Positions 9,970-19,284 are shown, counted from the stretch's first letter. The stretch is 64,000 nt of DNA from Streptoalloteichus tenebrarius (GCF_024171885.1 NZ_JAMTCP010000002.1:353601-417600), one strand, 5' to 3'. Notes: generated by a model not told the origin, from the letters alone. Program-made: numbers and translations.

Positions 9970-10025
9970 GGGGCCCGACGCTACCCGTTGGGGGCCGCCG
10001 TCCAGAGGACGTAGCCTGGCTGGCC

Positions 10026-10742
10026 GTGGATCTCCTCGTGATCACCGGAACCGGGACCGAGATCGGCAAGACCGTCACGACCTCGGCCGTGGCCGCCCTG
10101 GCGGTCGACGCCGGCCGGTCGGTGGCCGTGCTCAAACCGGCCCAGACCGGCGTGCGTCCCGGCGAGCCGGGCGACGTGGACCAGGTGGCCGCGCTCGCCG
10201 GCGCGGTCACCGGGCGTGAGCTGGCCCGCTACCCCGACCCCCTGGCCCCGGAGACCGCGTCCCGGCGCTCCGGGCTGCCGCCGGTGCGGCCGGCCATGGC
10301 GGCGGCGGCCGCCGCCGAGCTGGCCGAGCGGCACGACCTGGTCCTCGTGGAGGGCGCGGGCGGCCTGCTCGTCCGCTTCGACGACCGGGGCGGCACCCTC
10401 GCCGACGTCGCGTGGGCGCTGGGCGCGCCGGTGCTGATGGTGGCCACCGCCGGGCTGGGCACGCTCAACGCGACCGCGCTCACCGCGGAGGCGTTGCGTC
10501 ACCGGGGGATCACCTGCGCGGGCGTGGTGGTCGGGAGCTGGCCGGAGGAGCCGGACCTCGCCTCCCGGTGCAACCTGGTGGACCTGCCCGTGGCGGCCGG
10601 AGTCCCGCTGCTCGGCGTCCTGCCGGCCGGGATGGGCAAGCTGCCGCCCGCCGACTTCCTCGCCGCGGCGCGCCGGTGGCTGGCCCCCGAGCTGGGGGGC
10701 GAGTTCGACGCCGAGGACTTCGCCGCTCGATTCTCGGTGTGA
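10026..10742 (+). CDS. bioD: Dethiobiotin synthase (BioD)
   Basis: This ATP-dependent enzyme closes the ureido ring of DAPA to form dethiobiotin. The 238-residue protein starts with the P-loop GTGTEIGKT (residues 8-16), followed by the substrate region VLKPAQTGV and the VEGAGGLLV motif typical of the family. A TAGCCT -10 box at 10012-10017, 8 nt before the GTG, points to leaderless transcription. bioB follows after 136 bp. Confidence 0.96.
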   Translation: MDLLVITGTGTEIGKTVTTSAVAALAVDAGRSVAVLKPAQTGVRPGEPGDVDQVAALAGAVTGRELARYPDPLAPETASRRSGLPPVRPAMAAAAAAELAERHDLVLVEGAGGLLVRFDDRGGTLADVAWALGAPVLMVATAGLGTLNATALTAEALRHRGITCAGVVVGSWPEEPDLASRCNLVDLPVAAGVPLLGVLPAGMGKLPPADFLAAARRWLAPELGGEFDAEDFAARFSV

Positions 10743-10878
10743 CCGGCGGTTGTGCGCCGTCCACAGTGTCGCGTCGGTCTTCTTGGAGAGTGATCCATGC
10801 CGCATCGACAGGCCCTGAGAGTGCGGCAGACTACAGCGCCAACCGCATCGACGACAGGATCGACGACAGGGGAGAGCC

Positions 10879-11916
10879 GTGACCGCAGCCGCTGAGCGAA
10901 CCGCCGTCGAACCCGGCGCCGGGGACATCCTCGCCGTCGCCAGGGAGCAGGTGCTCGACCGGGGCGAGGGACTGACCGAGCAGCAGGTCCTGGAGGTCCT
11001 GCGGCTCCCCGACGGCCGGTTGGAGGAGCTGCTCCAGCTCGCCCACGAGGTGCGGATGCGCTGGTGCGGCCCCGAGGTCGAGGTCGAGGGCATCGTCTCG
11101 GTCAAGACGGGCGGCTGCCCGGAGGACTGCCACTTCTGCTCGCAGTCCGGCAGGTTCCCCACGCCCGTGCGGGCGGCGTGGCTGGACATCCCTGGCCTGG
11201 TGGAGGCGGCGCGGCAGACGGCGGCCACCGGCGCCACCGAGTTCTGCATCGTCGCCGCGGTGCGCGGCCCGGACCGGCGGTTGCTGTCGCAGGTCAGGGC
11301 GGGGATCGAGGCGATCCGCGCCGCCGGGATCGACATCCAGATCGCCTGCTCGCTGGGCATGCTGACCCAGGAGCAGGTCGACGAGCTGGTCGCGATGGGC
11401 GTGCACCGCTACAACCACAACCTGGAGACCGCCCGCTCGCACTTCCCCAGCGTGGTGACCACCCACAGTTGGGAGGAGCGCTGGGAGACGCTGCGGATGG
11501 TGCGCGAGGCCGGGATGGAGGTCTGCTGCGGCGGCATCATCGGCATGGGCGAGACCGTGGAGCAGCGCGCCGAGTTCGCCGCCCAGCTCGCCGAGCTGGA
11601 CCCGGACGAGGTGCCGATGAACTTCCTCATCCCGCAGCCGGGCACCCCGTACGAGGACTTCGAGGTGGTCGAGGGCGCCGAGGCGCTGCGCACGGTCGCC
11701 GCGTTCCGGCTGGCGATGCCGCGCACGATGCTGCGCTTCGCCGGCGGCCGGGAGCTGACCCTGGGCGACCTGGGCGCGGAGAAGGGCATGCTCGGCGGGA
11801 TCAACGCGATCATCGTCGGCAACTACCTGACCAACCTGGGCCGGCCCGCGCAGCAGGACCTGGACATGCTCCAGGACCTGCGGATGCCGATCAAGGCGCT
11901 GAACGAGACGTTGTGA
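10879..11916 (+). CDS. bioB: Biotin synthase (BioB)
   Basis: A radical SAM enzyme that inserts sulfur into dethiobiotin. The 345 residues include the SAM-cluster motif CPEDCHFC (C80, C84, C87), the YNHNLET segment that helps bind substrate, and C-terminal [14 protein letters not shown] at 10879 is preceded by GGGGAG. Actinobacterial BioB often needs the small Cys-rich partner encoded next, and that gene starts only 7 bp after the bioB stop. Confidence 0.97.
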   Translation: MTAAAERTAVEPGAGDILAVAREQVLDRGEGLTEQQVLEVLRLPDGRLEELLQLAHEVRMRWCGPEVEVEGIVSVKTGGCPEDCHFCSQSGRFPTPVRAAWLDIPGLVEAARQTAATGATEFCIVAAVRGPDRRLLSQVRAGIEAIRAAGIDIQIACSLGMLTQEQVDELVAMGVHRYNHNLETARSHFPSVVTTHSWEERWETLRMVREAGMEVCCGGIIGMGETVEQRAEFAAQLAELDPDEVPMNFLIPQPGTPYEDFEVVEGAEALRTVAAFRLAMPRTMLRFAGGRELTLGDLGAEKGMLGGINAIIVGNYLTNLGRPAQQDLDMLQDLRMPIKALNETL

Positions 11917-11923
11917 GGGCGCG

Positions 11924-12133
11924 GTGAGCGAGGCTTTCTGCTCCTGGTGCGGCGGGGCGGCCGGGGAGGGACGGCACGAGGCCTGCCAGCGTCGGCGCGT
12001 GCTGGACCCGCCCCGGTACTGCTCCCGCTGCGCGCGGCGCATGGTGGTGCAGGTGACGCCGGCGGGGTGGACGGCCCGGTGCAGCGCGCACGGGACGACC
12101 AGCTCGGCGATGTCGGACGCCCCAACCGCCTGA
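11924..12133 (+). CDS. bsaP: Biotin synthase auxiliary protein (BsaP-like)
   Basis: A 69-residue protein with six cysteines (C6, C9, C21, C33, C36, C53) in CxxC-type pairs. It is encoded directly after bioB, as in mycobacteria (Rv1590 position) and other actinobacteria. Proteins at this position are now known to be required for, or to stimulate, actinobacterial BioB, probably by supporting its auxiliary iron-sulfur cluster. The call rests on position, size and cysteine pattern. GTG at 11924 lacks a clear Shine-Dalgarno sequence, suggesting coupling to bioB. Confidence 0.85.
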   Translation: MSEAFCSWCGGAAGEGRHEACQRRRVLDPPRYCSRCARRMVVQVTPAGWTARCSAHGTTSSAMSDAPTA

Positions 12134-12234
12134 ACGTGTCGCCCCGCCACCCGACGAAGCGGGGTGGGCACGGGCGACACTAGGGTCCGGGATGCCCGAC
12201 GGGGGTCGGGCGGTGGGCCGACGGGAGGTCTTGC

Positions 12235-12855
12235 GTGCCGGAGCAGCCGGTGGGGTCGCCGGAGAGCCGGGTGGAGTCGGACGGGGTGGTCCCGGCGGAG
12301 CGGGGGCCGGAGGCGTTGCCGCCCGCCGAGTGGCACCACGCGCGGCCGAGGGTCGTGGTGCGCCGCGACCTGATGCCGGCGGTGAGCGTGTTGTCCACGG
12401 TGGCGTTGGTCGGGCTTCCGGTGGGGTGGCTGTGGTCCCGGCTCGCGCCGCCGCAGCAGGTCCGCGTGGTCCAGGGCGAGCGGTTGGCGCCGCTGCCGCT
12501 GGAGAGCTACCACCGGTTCGACGACCTCGCGGTGTTCCTGCTGCTCACGCTGGCCGTCGGTCTGGTGACCGGCGGTGCCGTGTGGTTGTTGCGGCAGCGC
12601 AGGGGTCCGGTGGTGATGCTCGCCGCCGCCCTGGGGTCGCTGGTGGCGGCCTGGCTCGCCCTGCGCACGGGCCTGTCGTTCGCCGAGGGGCTCTACCCGC
12701 TGGGCGATCTCCACCGTGTCGGAGCCCTGCTGTGGGACCCGCCGCGTCTGGAGTCGGGTTGGGTAGTGCTGGCCCAGCCCCTCGCCGCGCTCCTCGCCTA
12801 CGGCGCGTGCGCGGCGTGGAACGGTCACGACGACCTGGGGCGCCGGCTCGGCTGA
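12235..12855 (+). CDS. DUF2567-like membrane protein
   Basis: A 206-residue protein with a ~45-residue cytoplasmic N-terminus and four hydrophobic segments (near residues 50-67, 95-117, 123-141 and 175-195). The layout and position after bioB-bsaP match mycobacterial Rv1591, a DUF2567 protein of unknown function. The GTG start has GGGAGG upstream. A TAGGGT -10 box at 12181-12186 suggests its own promoter with a ~40-nt leader. A link to biotin rests only on conserved neighbourhood. Confidence 0.8.
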   Translation: MPEQPVGSPESRVESDGVVPAERGPEALPPAEWHHARPRVVVRRDLMPAVSVLSTVALVGLPVGWLWSRLAPPQQVRVVQGERLAPLPLESYHRFDDLAVFLLLTLAVGLVTGGAVWLLRQRRGPVVMLAAALGSLVAAWLALRTGLSFAEGLYPLGDLHRVGALLWDPPRLESGWVVLAQPLAALLAYGACAAWNGHDDLGRRLG

Positions 12856-13000
12856 GCGCTCGTGCGGCGGGGCCGCGCCCCTGGCCACCTCAGGCGCCGT
12901 TGATCGCCTCAGGTGCCGCTCATCGCCTGGTGCCACTGAACGATCTGAGGGCCACTGTCGCCTGAGGCGCCACTGACCGCCTGAGATGTCGCTGATCACT

Positions 13001-13085
13001 GGAACCCGCCGGCCACCGGAACCCGCCGGCCACCGGAACCCGCTGGTTACCGGAACCCGCTGGTTACCGGAACCCGCTGGTCAGG
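13001..13085. repeat. 17-bp tandem repeat, five copies
   Basis: GGAACCCGCCGGCCACC occurs twice, then GGAACCCGCTGGTTACC twice, then a fifth diverging unit. It is preceded by looser ~20-bp repeats of CGCCTGAGGYGCCACTG from about 12890. The unit length is not a multiple of three and no gene covers it. Confidence 0.85.
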
Positions 13086-13161
13086 TCAGATCCGGGTGGC
13101 CCATCTCAGCGGGTCGGGTCGGCTCACCGTGGGGCGGGAGGGTCCAGGCCGCCGGTGCCTA

Positions 13162-13284
13162 CAGCCCTGTAGTAGGGGGACCCCCCATTTCGAACATCTC
13201 ACGGGGGTCTGACAGTTCGGGCCGTCGTCGGTCGCTCTTCCGGGTGGAACCGTGGAAGATCGCCCTGGGTGGGTGATCTCCGGG
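13162..13284 (+). repeat. Dispersed GGGGGACCCCCC repeat, copy A
   Basis: The core runs from CAGCCCTGTAGTAGGGGGA to GGGGGTCTGACAGTTCGG (13162-13220). A tail follows that contains GTCGCTCT and CCGGGTGGA and ends in GGGTGATCTC. GACCCCC and GGGGGTC can pair as a stem-loop. It sits between a membrane protein gene and the DinB-like gene, on the same strand as five other copies. Confidence 0.8.
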
Positions 13285-13373
13285 GTCGTTGTGGCATCAA
13301 GGAAAACGAGTTGTTCGGCGGGACCCCGCTCGAAGATCGTGATGCGTCGTCGGGTCGTCTGCCGAAGGAGTCC

Positions 13374-13883
13374 ATGGTGCCCATCGAACGAACCGGTCCG
13401 TCGCCCCTGGCGGGCGAGCGCGAGATGCTCCGCGGCTACCTCGACTTCCATCGCGCCACGCTGGCGGCGAAGTGCGAGGGGCTCTCCGACGACGACCTGC
13501 GCCGGCGGTCCATGCCGCCCTCGACCCTGTCGCTGCTCGGGCTGGTGCGGCACATGGCCGAGGTGGAGCGCACCTGGTTCCGCCGTGTGATCAACAAGGA
13601 GGACGTCCCGCTCGTCTGGTCCGAGGACGGCGACTACCAGGTCGCCTACGACGACACCGGGGCGACGCGGGCCGAGGCGTTCGGCGCGTGGGAGGCCGAG
13701 ATCGAGCACGCGCGCCGCATCGAACGCGAGGCGGAGTCACTGGACGTGACCGGGCGCCACCCCCGGACGGGGGAGGAGCTGTCGCTGCGCATGGTCATGC
13801 TGCACCTGATCGAGGAGTACGCGCGGCACAACGGGCACGCCGACTTCCTGCGTGAGGGGATCGACGGGACCGTCGGCGTCTGA
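13374..13883 (+). CDS. DinB-like / DUF664 family protein
   Basis: A 169-residue helical protein of the DinB/YfiT superfamily (DUF664 branch, common in actinobacteria). Its likely metal-binding histidines are in LVRHMAEVERTW and in HLIEEYARHNGHADFLRE. Members include metal-dependent thiol transferases, but most DUF664 proteins are uncharacterised. AAGGAG precedes the ATG by 3 bp and the in-frame GTG at 13377 by 6 bp, so the true start is one of these two. Repeat copy A lies upstream. Confidence 0.88.
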   Translation: MVPIERTGPSPLAGEREMLRGYLDFHRATLAAKCEGLSDDDLRRRSMPPSTLSLLGLVRHMAEVERTWFRRVINKEDVPLVWSEDGDYQVAYDDTGATRAEAFGAWEAEIEHARRIEREAESLDVTGRHPRTGEELSLRMVMLHLIEEYARHNGHADFLREGIDGTVGV

Positions 13884-14031
13884 GCGCCCGGGCGCCGCCG
13901 GGCCTCCCGCCGCGGCGTCGCCCCGGTCCGGCGTCGCCCCGGTCCAGTGTCACCTCGCCCAGTGGCCGTCGCGGGCTGAATCGCCGGGCCGCATCGTCGA
14001 GCCGACTTGCCGGGACGCCTCGCCGGGCCGC

Positions 14032-14712
14032 TCAGTTGCGGGACGGGAGGTCGGCGAAGTCGGAGAGCGGGGCGGGGACGGCGCGGAGCAGGCGGAGCAG
14101 GCCGGCCTCCCGGAGCAGCACCCGGCGGATCAGGCGCAGGCGCAGCGCAGGGCAGGTCTGCTCCAGCAGGTGCTGCCGGTCCTCGGTGCTCAGCAGGCAG
14201 TCGGCCGCGAGCAGGTGGGCGAGGTCGCCCGGCTCGGTCTCCGGCGGCGGTTCCTGCCAGTCCTCGCGGGACCACGCGATCGCGCAGTAGCGGCGGTGGG
14301 CGGCCCTGGCGGCCTCGGCGAGCGCGGGCACCGCCTCGGTGATCTCGGGCGTCGGCGCGGTGTCCGGCAGCCACTCCACGGAGCCGACCAGGTACGGCGC
14401 GGCCGTGTCGTCCACGTCGAGGAGTCGGAACCGGCGTTCTCCGGTGACGACGATGTCGAAGCGCCCGTCGGGCAGCCGGCGGGCCTCGCGGAGCGTGGCC
14501 GAACAGCCGATCCCGTGCAGCGACTCGACGTTGTCCGCGCCGACCTCCCAGCCCTGCCGGATGGCGACCACGCCGAACCGGCGGTCGGGCACGACCTCGG
14601 TCATCAGGTCCACGGTGAGCTGCCGGTACCGGGGCTCGAAGACGTGGAGCGGCAGTGACGCCCCGGGCAACAGCACGGTGCCCAACGGGAACAACGGGAG
14701 CGTCTCGGCCAC
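14032..14712 (-). CDS. Lon-protease substrate-binding-domain protein
   Basis: A 226-residue stand-alone LON N-terminal (PUA-like) domain protein. The start LPLFPLGTVLLPGASLPLHVFEPRYRQL is diagnostic, followed by FGVVAIRQGWEVG and VTGERRFRLLDV. It has no AAA+ or protease domain. Such proteins are widespread but poorly characterised. Helices in the last ~90 residues have no recognisable catalytic motif. Confidence 0.92.
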   Translation of the reverse strand: MAETLPLFPLGTVLLPGASLPLHVFEPRYRQLTVDLMTEVVPDRRFGVVAIRQGWEVGADNVESLHGIGCSATLREARRLPDGRFDIVVTGERRFRLLDVDDTAAPYLVGSVEWLPDTAPTPEITEAVPALAEAARAAHRRYCAIAWSREDWQEPPPETEPGDLAHLLAADCLLSTEDRQHLLEQTCPALRLRLIRRVLLREAGLLRLLRAVPAPLSDFADLPSRN

Positions 14713-14768
14713 CCGTTCACGTTACGACGACGCCCGGACGAATGCCGGCCGGATGACCATTTCGCTGC

Positions 14769-15440
14769 TCAGCGTGTGCTTCTCGGGGGCCTGAGCACCG
14801 CGAACGGGTCGGTCACGGCCAACCCCCGTCCGGTGAACCGGAACAGCGCGGCCGGCCGGCCCCCCGACGGGCCGGGCGGCGCGGTGTGCCCGGTCGGCTC
14901 CAGCAGGCCCCGGCGGGACAGCACGCGTTGCAGGTTGGTCGCCGACACCCGGTAGCCCAGCGCGGCGGAGTACAGCTCGCGCAGGGCCGAGACGGTGAAC
15001 TCGCGGGGCGCGAGGGCGAAGCCGAGGTTGGTGTAGGAGAGCTTGGCCCGCAGGCGGTCGCGGGCCCGCAGCACGATCGCGCCGTGGTCGAAGGCGGTCT
15101 CGGGCAGCGCCGCGACCGGGTGCCACGCGGTGTCCCCTGGTGTCTCCGGGTCGACGTCGCAGGGGACCAGGCCGAGGAAGGCCGTGGCGACCACGCGTGG
15201 ACCCGGCACCCGGTCGGGCGCGCTGAACACGGCGAGCTGCTCGACGTGGGACAGCCGGCGGACGTCGACCTTCTCCGCGAGCTGGCGGCGGATGGACGCC
15301 TCCACGTCCTCGTCGGCGCGGAGCCGCCCGCCCGGCAGCGACCAGCGGCCCGCGTGCGGTTCCAGCGCCCGTCGCCACAGCATGACCTGGAGTGATCCGG
15401 CTCTCACCTGGAGCACCGCGGCCAGCACCTCGTGTTCCAC
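14769..15440 (-). CDS. nrtR: NrtR-type transcriptional regulator of NAD synthesis (Nudix + winged helix)
   Basis: A 223-residue protein with an N-terminal Nudix-like domain ([20 protein letters not shown], then [10 protein letters not shown]) and a C-terminal winged helix ([22 protein letters not shown]). The Nudix box is degenerate: where REUxEE is expected the sequence reads RRQLAEK, so hydrolysis is probably lost, as in many NrtR repressors that bind ADP-ribose or NAD derivatives. It is divergent from nadABC, and a 23-bp palindrome lies between them. GTG at 15440 was chosen because it begins at the first domain strand. No strong ribosome site is visible. Confidence 0.85.
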   Translation of the reverse strand: MEHEVLAAVLQVRAGSLQVMLWRRALEPHAGRWSLPGGRLRADEDVEASIRRQLAEKVDVRRLSHVEQLAVFSAPDRVPGPRVVATAFLGLVPCDVDPETPGDTAWHPVAALPETAFDHGAIVLRARDRLRAKLSYTNLGFALAPREFTVSALRELYSAALGYRVSATNLQRVLSRRGLLEPTGHTAPPGPSGGRPAALFRFTGRGLAVTDPFAVLRPPRSTR

Positions 15441-15470
15441 ACCACCCGAACGGCTGATACCATCACCCAC

Positions 15471-15493
15471 GTTTTCGATCCTAAGTCGAAAAC
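15471..15493 (+). promoter_or_regulatory. Candidate NrtR operator
   Basis: GTTTTCGA (15471-15478), 7 bp, TCGAAAAC (15486-15493) form a perfect inverted repeat. It is an AT-containing island in GC-rich DNA, 30 bp upstream of nrtR and about 100 bp upstream of nadA. NrtR proteins bind palindromes in front of NAD genes, so this is the obvious shared site. Confidence 0.75.
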
Positions 15494-15590
15494 CGGGGCG
15501 ACGGCCAACCGGCCGCAGGGACCGGGTCCGCCACGCCGCGTCGCGGCCGCCGGGCGCGGGGTGCCCCGCAAGGAGCGCGAGGAGGACGAG

Positions 15591-16613
15591 ATGGCCGCTA
15601 CTGCATCCGTGGGGCGGGCCTCGGCGCTGGAGCCCTACGACGGGGTCCGGCCGGACGCGGCGTGGCGGGAGGAGGTGCTGCGGCTCGCCGAGCGGCGCAA
15701 CGCCGTCATCCTGGCGCACAACTACCAGTTGCCGGAGATCCAGGACATCGCCCACCACACCGGCGACTCCCTCGCGCTGAGCCGGATCGCGGCGGACAGC
15801 GACGCCGACACGATCGTCTTCTGCGGCGTGCACTTCATGGCCGAGACCGCGAAGATCCTCAGCCCGACCAAGACGGTGCTGATCCCGGACGAGCGCGCCG
15901 GCTGCTCGCTGGCCGACTCGATCACCGCCGAGGACCTCAGGGCGTGGAAGGCCGAGCACCCCGGCGCCGTGGTCGTCTCCTACGTCAACACCACCGCCGA
16001 GGTGAAGGCGGAGACCGACGTCTGCTGCACCTCGTCGAACGCCGTCGACGTGGTGCGGTCGATCCCGGCCGACCGCGAGGTGCTGTTCTGCCCCGACCAG
16101 TTCCTCGGCGCGCACGTGAAGCGGGAGACCGGCAGGGAGAACCTGCACGTCTGGGCCGGCGAGTGCCACGTCCACGCGGGCATCAACGGCCCGGAGCTGG
16201 CCGAGAAGGCCGCGGCCAACCCGGACGCCGACCTGTTCATCCACCCCGAGTGCGGCTGCGCGACCTCGGCGCTGTACCTGGCGGGCGAGGGCACCGTGCC
16301 GCAGGACCGGGTGAAGATCCTCTCCACCGGGGACATGGTGAAGGCCGCCAGGGGCACCAGCGCCCGCACCGTGCTCGTGGCCACCGAGGTGGGCATGCTG
16401 CACCAGCTCCGCAGGGCCGCCCCGGAGATCGACTTCCGCGCGGTGAACGACAGGGCCGCCTGCCGCTACATGAAGATGATCACGCCGGCCGCGTTGCTGC
16501 GCGCGCTGCGCGAGGGGCGGGACGAGGTCCACGTGGACCCGGACGTCGCCGAGCGCGCGCGGGGCGCGGTCCAGCGGATGATCGCGATCGGCCAGCCGGG
16601 GGGCGGGGAGTGA
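15591..16613 (+). CDS. nadA: Quinolinate synthase (NadA)
   Basis: This [4Fe-4S] enzyme condenses iminoaspartate with dihydroxyacetone phosphate to quinolinate. The 340-residue protein shows [26 protein letters not shown], the [11 protein letters not shown] and CPDQFLG segments, and [12 protein letters not shown], the usual ligand and active-site set. ATG at 15591 has GGAGG 9 bp upstream. Longer upstream readings would run through the operator. Its stop overlaps the nadB start by one base. Confidence 0.97.
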   Translation: MAATASVGRASALEPYDGVRPDAAWREEVLRLAERRNAVILAHNYQLPEIQDIAHHTGDSLALSRIAADSDADTIVFCGVHFMAETAKILSPTKTVLIPDERAGCSLADSITAEDLRAWKAEHPGAVVVSYVNTTAEVKAETDVCCTSSNAVDVVRSIPADREVLFCPDQFLGAHVKRETGRENLHVWAGECHVHAGINGPELAEKAAANPDADLFIHPECGCATSALYLAGEGTVPQDRVKILSTGDMVKAARGTSARTVLVATEVGMLHQLRRAAPEIDFRAVNDRAACRYMKMITPAALLRALREGRDEVHVDPDVAERARGAVQRMIAIGQPGGGE

Positions 16614-18226
16614 TGACTCCCTCCTGGGAAGCCGGCGCCGACCTGGTGGTCGTCGGCACCGGCGTGGCGGGCCTGACCGCCGCCATCACCGCCCGCGAGC
16701 TGGGACTGCGCGTGCTGGTGGTGACCAAGGCCGGTGCGGGCGACGGCAACACCCCCTGGGCGCAGGGCGGCGTGGCCGTCGTGCTGCCCGGCCAGCACGA
16801 GCCGGGCGACTCGGTGCGGCGGCACGTCGCCGACACCCTCGTCGCCGGCGCCGGGCTGTGCGAGGAGGCCGCGGTGGCCGCGATCCTCGCCGACGGCCCG
16901 GCCGCCGTGCAGCGCCTGCTGCGCGGCGGCGCGCGCTTCGACACCGAGGAGGACGGCAGGCTCGCCAGGGGCCGCGAGGGCGGGCACAGCACGTTCCGCG
17001 TCGTGCACGCCGGGGGTGACGCCACCGGGGCCGAGGTGGAACGCGCGTTGCTCGCGACCCTGCGCGACGGGCGGATCCCCGTGCTGGAGCAGCACATCGC
17101 GGTGGAGGCGTTGCGCACTCCGGCCGGTGAGGTCGCCGGTTTGCTGGTGCTCGACGCCCATGGCGTGCCGGGCGCGGTGCGCGCGCCCGCCGTCCTGCTC
17201 GCCACCGGAGGCGTCGGGCAGCTCTACCAGGCCACCTCGAACCCGGAGGTGGCCACCGGCGACGGCCTCGCGCTCGCGGTGCGGGCCGGCGCCGCGCTCG
17301 CCGACGTGGAGTTCGTCCAGTTCCACCCCACGGTGTTGTTCACGGGCGCTGGCGCGCACGGCCGTCGCCCGCTGGTGACCGAGGCCGTCCGCGGTGAGGG
17401 CGCGGTGCTGGTCGACCACACCGGCGCGCGCGTGATGGCCGGGGTGCACCCGCTGGCCGACCTCGCCCCGAGGGACGTGGTGGCCGCCGCGATCACCCGC
17501 AGGATGGTCGCCACCGGCGCGGACCACGTGCTGTTGGACGCCACGCGCCTGGGGGGCGAGGCCTTCCGGCGGCGGTTCCCGACGGTGCACGCCGCCTGCC
17601 GGGCAGCGGGCGTCGACCCCGCGGTCGACCCGATCCCGGTCGCGCCCGCCGCGCACTTCGCCTGCGGCGGTGTGGTGACCACTGTGGACGGTCGAGCCTC
17701 GGTGACCGGCCTGTACGCGGCCGGCGAGGTCGCGCGCACCGGCCTGCACGGCGCGAACCGGCTGGCCTCCAACAGCCTGCTGGAGGGCCTGGTGGTGGGC
17801 GCCCGCGCGGCCCGCGCCGTCGCCGCCGACCTGGCGGCGGGGCGGCTCGCCGACCCGAGAACGGCCGAGCCGGCCGAGCTGCCGGCGGCCCCGGTCGTGG
17901 AGCGGGCCGCGCTCCAGCGGGCCATGAGCCGGTACGCGGCCATCGGCAGGGACGCCTCGGGCCTGGTGGAGGCGGAGTCCGTGCTGGACGCGCACTCCGT
18001 GCACCGTCCACTTCGGACTCATCAGGAGGTGGAGGACGCGGCGCTGGCCATGGTCGCCAGGGCGCTGGTCGCCGCGGCGCTGGAGCGGACCGAGACCCGC
18101 GGCTGCCACGTCCGCACCGACTTCCCCCGCACCGAGGAGGCGTGGCGGCGCAGCCTGCCGATCCGGCTCGACGCGGCGGGACGGCTGGCGTTCTTCGAGA
18201 CCGTGGCGTTGGGAGGGGCGGCATGA
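16613..18226 (+). CDS. nadB: L-aspartate oxidase (NadB)
   Basis: This FAD enzyme oxidises L-aspartate to iminoaspartate for NadA. The 537-residue protein begins with the dinucleotide-binding motif VVGTGVAGLTAAI, then NTPWAQGGVAVVL, HSTFRVVHAGGDATG, FVQFHPTVL and the FAD-capping LHGANRLASNSLLEGLV. The C-terminal helical domain ends with RTDFPRTEEAW. ATG at 16613 overlaps the nadA stop (TGATG), and nadC begins in its last codon (ATGA), so the three genes are translationally coupled. Confidence 0.97.
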   Translation: MTPSWEAGADLVVVGTGVAGLTAAITARELGLRVLVVTKAGAGDGNTPWAQGGVAVVLPGQHEPGDSVRRHVADTLVAGAGLCEEAAVAAILADGPAAVQRLLRGGARFDTEEDGRLARGREGGHSTFRVVHAGGDATGAEVERALLATLRDGRIPVLEQHIAVEALRTPAGEVAGLLVLDAHGVPGAVRAPAVLLATGGVGQLYQATSNPEVATGDGLALAVRAGAALADVEFVQFHPTVLFTGAGAHGRRPLVTEAVRGEGAVLVDHTGARVMAGVHPLADLAPRDVVAAAITRRMVATGADHVLLDATRLGGEAFRRRFPTVHAACRAAGVDPAVDPIPVAPAAHFACGGVVTTVDGRASVTGLYAAGEVARTGLHGANRLASNSLLEGLVVGARAARAVAADLAAGRLADPRTAEPAELPAAPVVERAALQRAMSRYAAIGRDASGLVEAESVLDAHSVHRPLRTHQEVEDAALAMVARALVAAALERTETRGCHVRTDFPRTEEAWRRSLPIRLDAAGRLAFFETVALGGAA

Positions 18227-19158
18227 CGGGCGAGTTCTCTACCGGGGCCGCCACAGGGTCCTCCTCCGGCTCCTCTGGCGGGTTCTCCGCTGGGGTCGTC
18301 GCGGAACTGGGCAGGGTGGGGCTGGACGCCGCCGAGGTGCGGCGGGTCGTCGGCCAGGCGTTGGACGAGGACCTCCGGTACGGGCCGGACGTCACCACCG
18401 AGGCCACCGTGCCGGCGGAGGCCGTGGCCGAGGCCGTGATGAGCCCGAGGAAACCCGGGGTGCTGGCCGGCCTCCCGGTCGCGCTGGCCGTCCTGGACGT
18501 CGTGGTCGGCGACTACGAGGTCGTCGAGCGGGGCGTCGACGGGCAGCGGCTGGCCCCGGGCGACGTGGCCCTGCGGCTGCGCGCGCCGGTGCGGGGCCTG
18601 CTGACCGCGGAGCGCACCGCGCTCAACCTGGTCTGCCACCTCTCGGGGATCGCGACCGCGACCGCCAGGTGGGTCGAGGCGGTCGCGGGCACCGGGTGCG
18701 CGATCCGGGACAGCCGCAAGACGCTGCCCGGCCTGCGGTCGCTCCAGAAGTACGCGGTGCGCTGCGGTGGCGGCGTGAACCACCGGATGGGTCTCGGCGA
18801 CGCGGTGCTGATCAAGGACAACCACGTCGTGGCCGCCGGGTCGGTCACGGCCGCGCTGGCCGCCGCGCGCGAGCACGCGCCGGGCCTGCCGTGCGAGGTC
18901 GAGGTGACCACGCTCGCGGAGCTGGACGCGGTGCTCGCCATGGGCGCCGAGGAGGTGCTGCTGGACAACTTCACCGTCCCGCAGTGCGCCGAGGCGGTGC
19001 GGCGGCGGGACGCGGCGGGCGTGCCGACGCGGCTGGAGGCCTCCGGCGGACTCACGCTGGACGTCGCCCGGGCCTACGCCGAGACCGGGGTGGACTATCT
19101 CGCGGTCGGCGCGCTCACGCATTCCAGTCCGTCGCTCGATCTGGGCCTTGACATGTGA
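18223..19158 (+). CDS. nadC: Nicotinate-nucleotide pyrophosphorylase, carboxylating (NadC)
   Basis: This enzyme converts quinolinate and PRPP to nicotinate mononucleotide. The 311 residues include LDEDLRYGPDVTTEATV, RDSRKTLPGLRSLQKYAV, GGGVNHRMGLGDAVLIKDNH and a C-terminal LEASGGLTLD phosphate-binding loop. The first ~25 residues are an unusual Ser/Gly-rich stretch (SSSGSSGGFS), so translation could instead begin at a later GTG. The 4-bp overlap with nadB favours the ATG at 18223. Confidence 0.96.
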   Translation: MTGEFSTGAATGSSSGSSGGFSAGVVAELGRVGLDAAEVRRVVGQALDEDLRYGPDVTTEATVPAEAVAEAVMSPRKPGVLAGLPVALAVLDVVVGDYEVVERGVDGQRLAPGDVALRLRAPVRGLLTAERTALNLVCHLSGIATATARWVEAVAGTGCAIRDSRKTLPGLRSLQKYAVRCGGGVNHRMGLGDAVLIKDNHVVAAGSVTAALAAAREHAPGLPCEVEVTTLAELDAVLAMGAEEVLLDNFTVPQCAEAVRRRDAAGVPTRLEASGGLTLDVARAYAETGVDYLAVGALTHSSPSLDLGLDM

Positions 19159-19256
19159 GGTCGGGCGCGGGGCGTGGAGTCATGCCTGGTGAGGGGGCTG
19201 GCGTCGGGTGCGGGACACCTGGCGTCAGCCCTCTGTCGTGGGACGGCCGCCCGCAG

Positions 19257-19284
19257 TTGTCCACAGTGTCCAGAGTTGTCCACA
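19257..19284 (+). promoter_or_regulatory. Pair of perfect DnaA boxes
   Basis: TTGTCCACA occurs at 19257-19265 and again at 19276-19284, same orientation, 19 bp start to start (about two helical turns). Both match the actinobacterial consensus exactly and are outside genes. Confidence 0.6.

Noticed and set aside
12192..12234. Leaderless start at ATG 12192 after TAGGGT
   Set aside because: That frame is an out-of-frame shadow. The GTG at 12235 has a ribosome site and gives the membrane protein with clear helices.
13001..13085. 17-bp repeats considered as a CRISPR array
   Set aside because: The units are directly adjacent with no spacers, and no cas genes are present.
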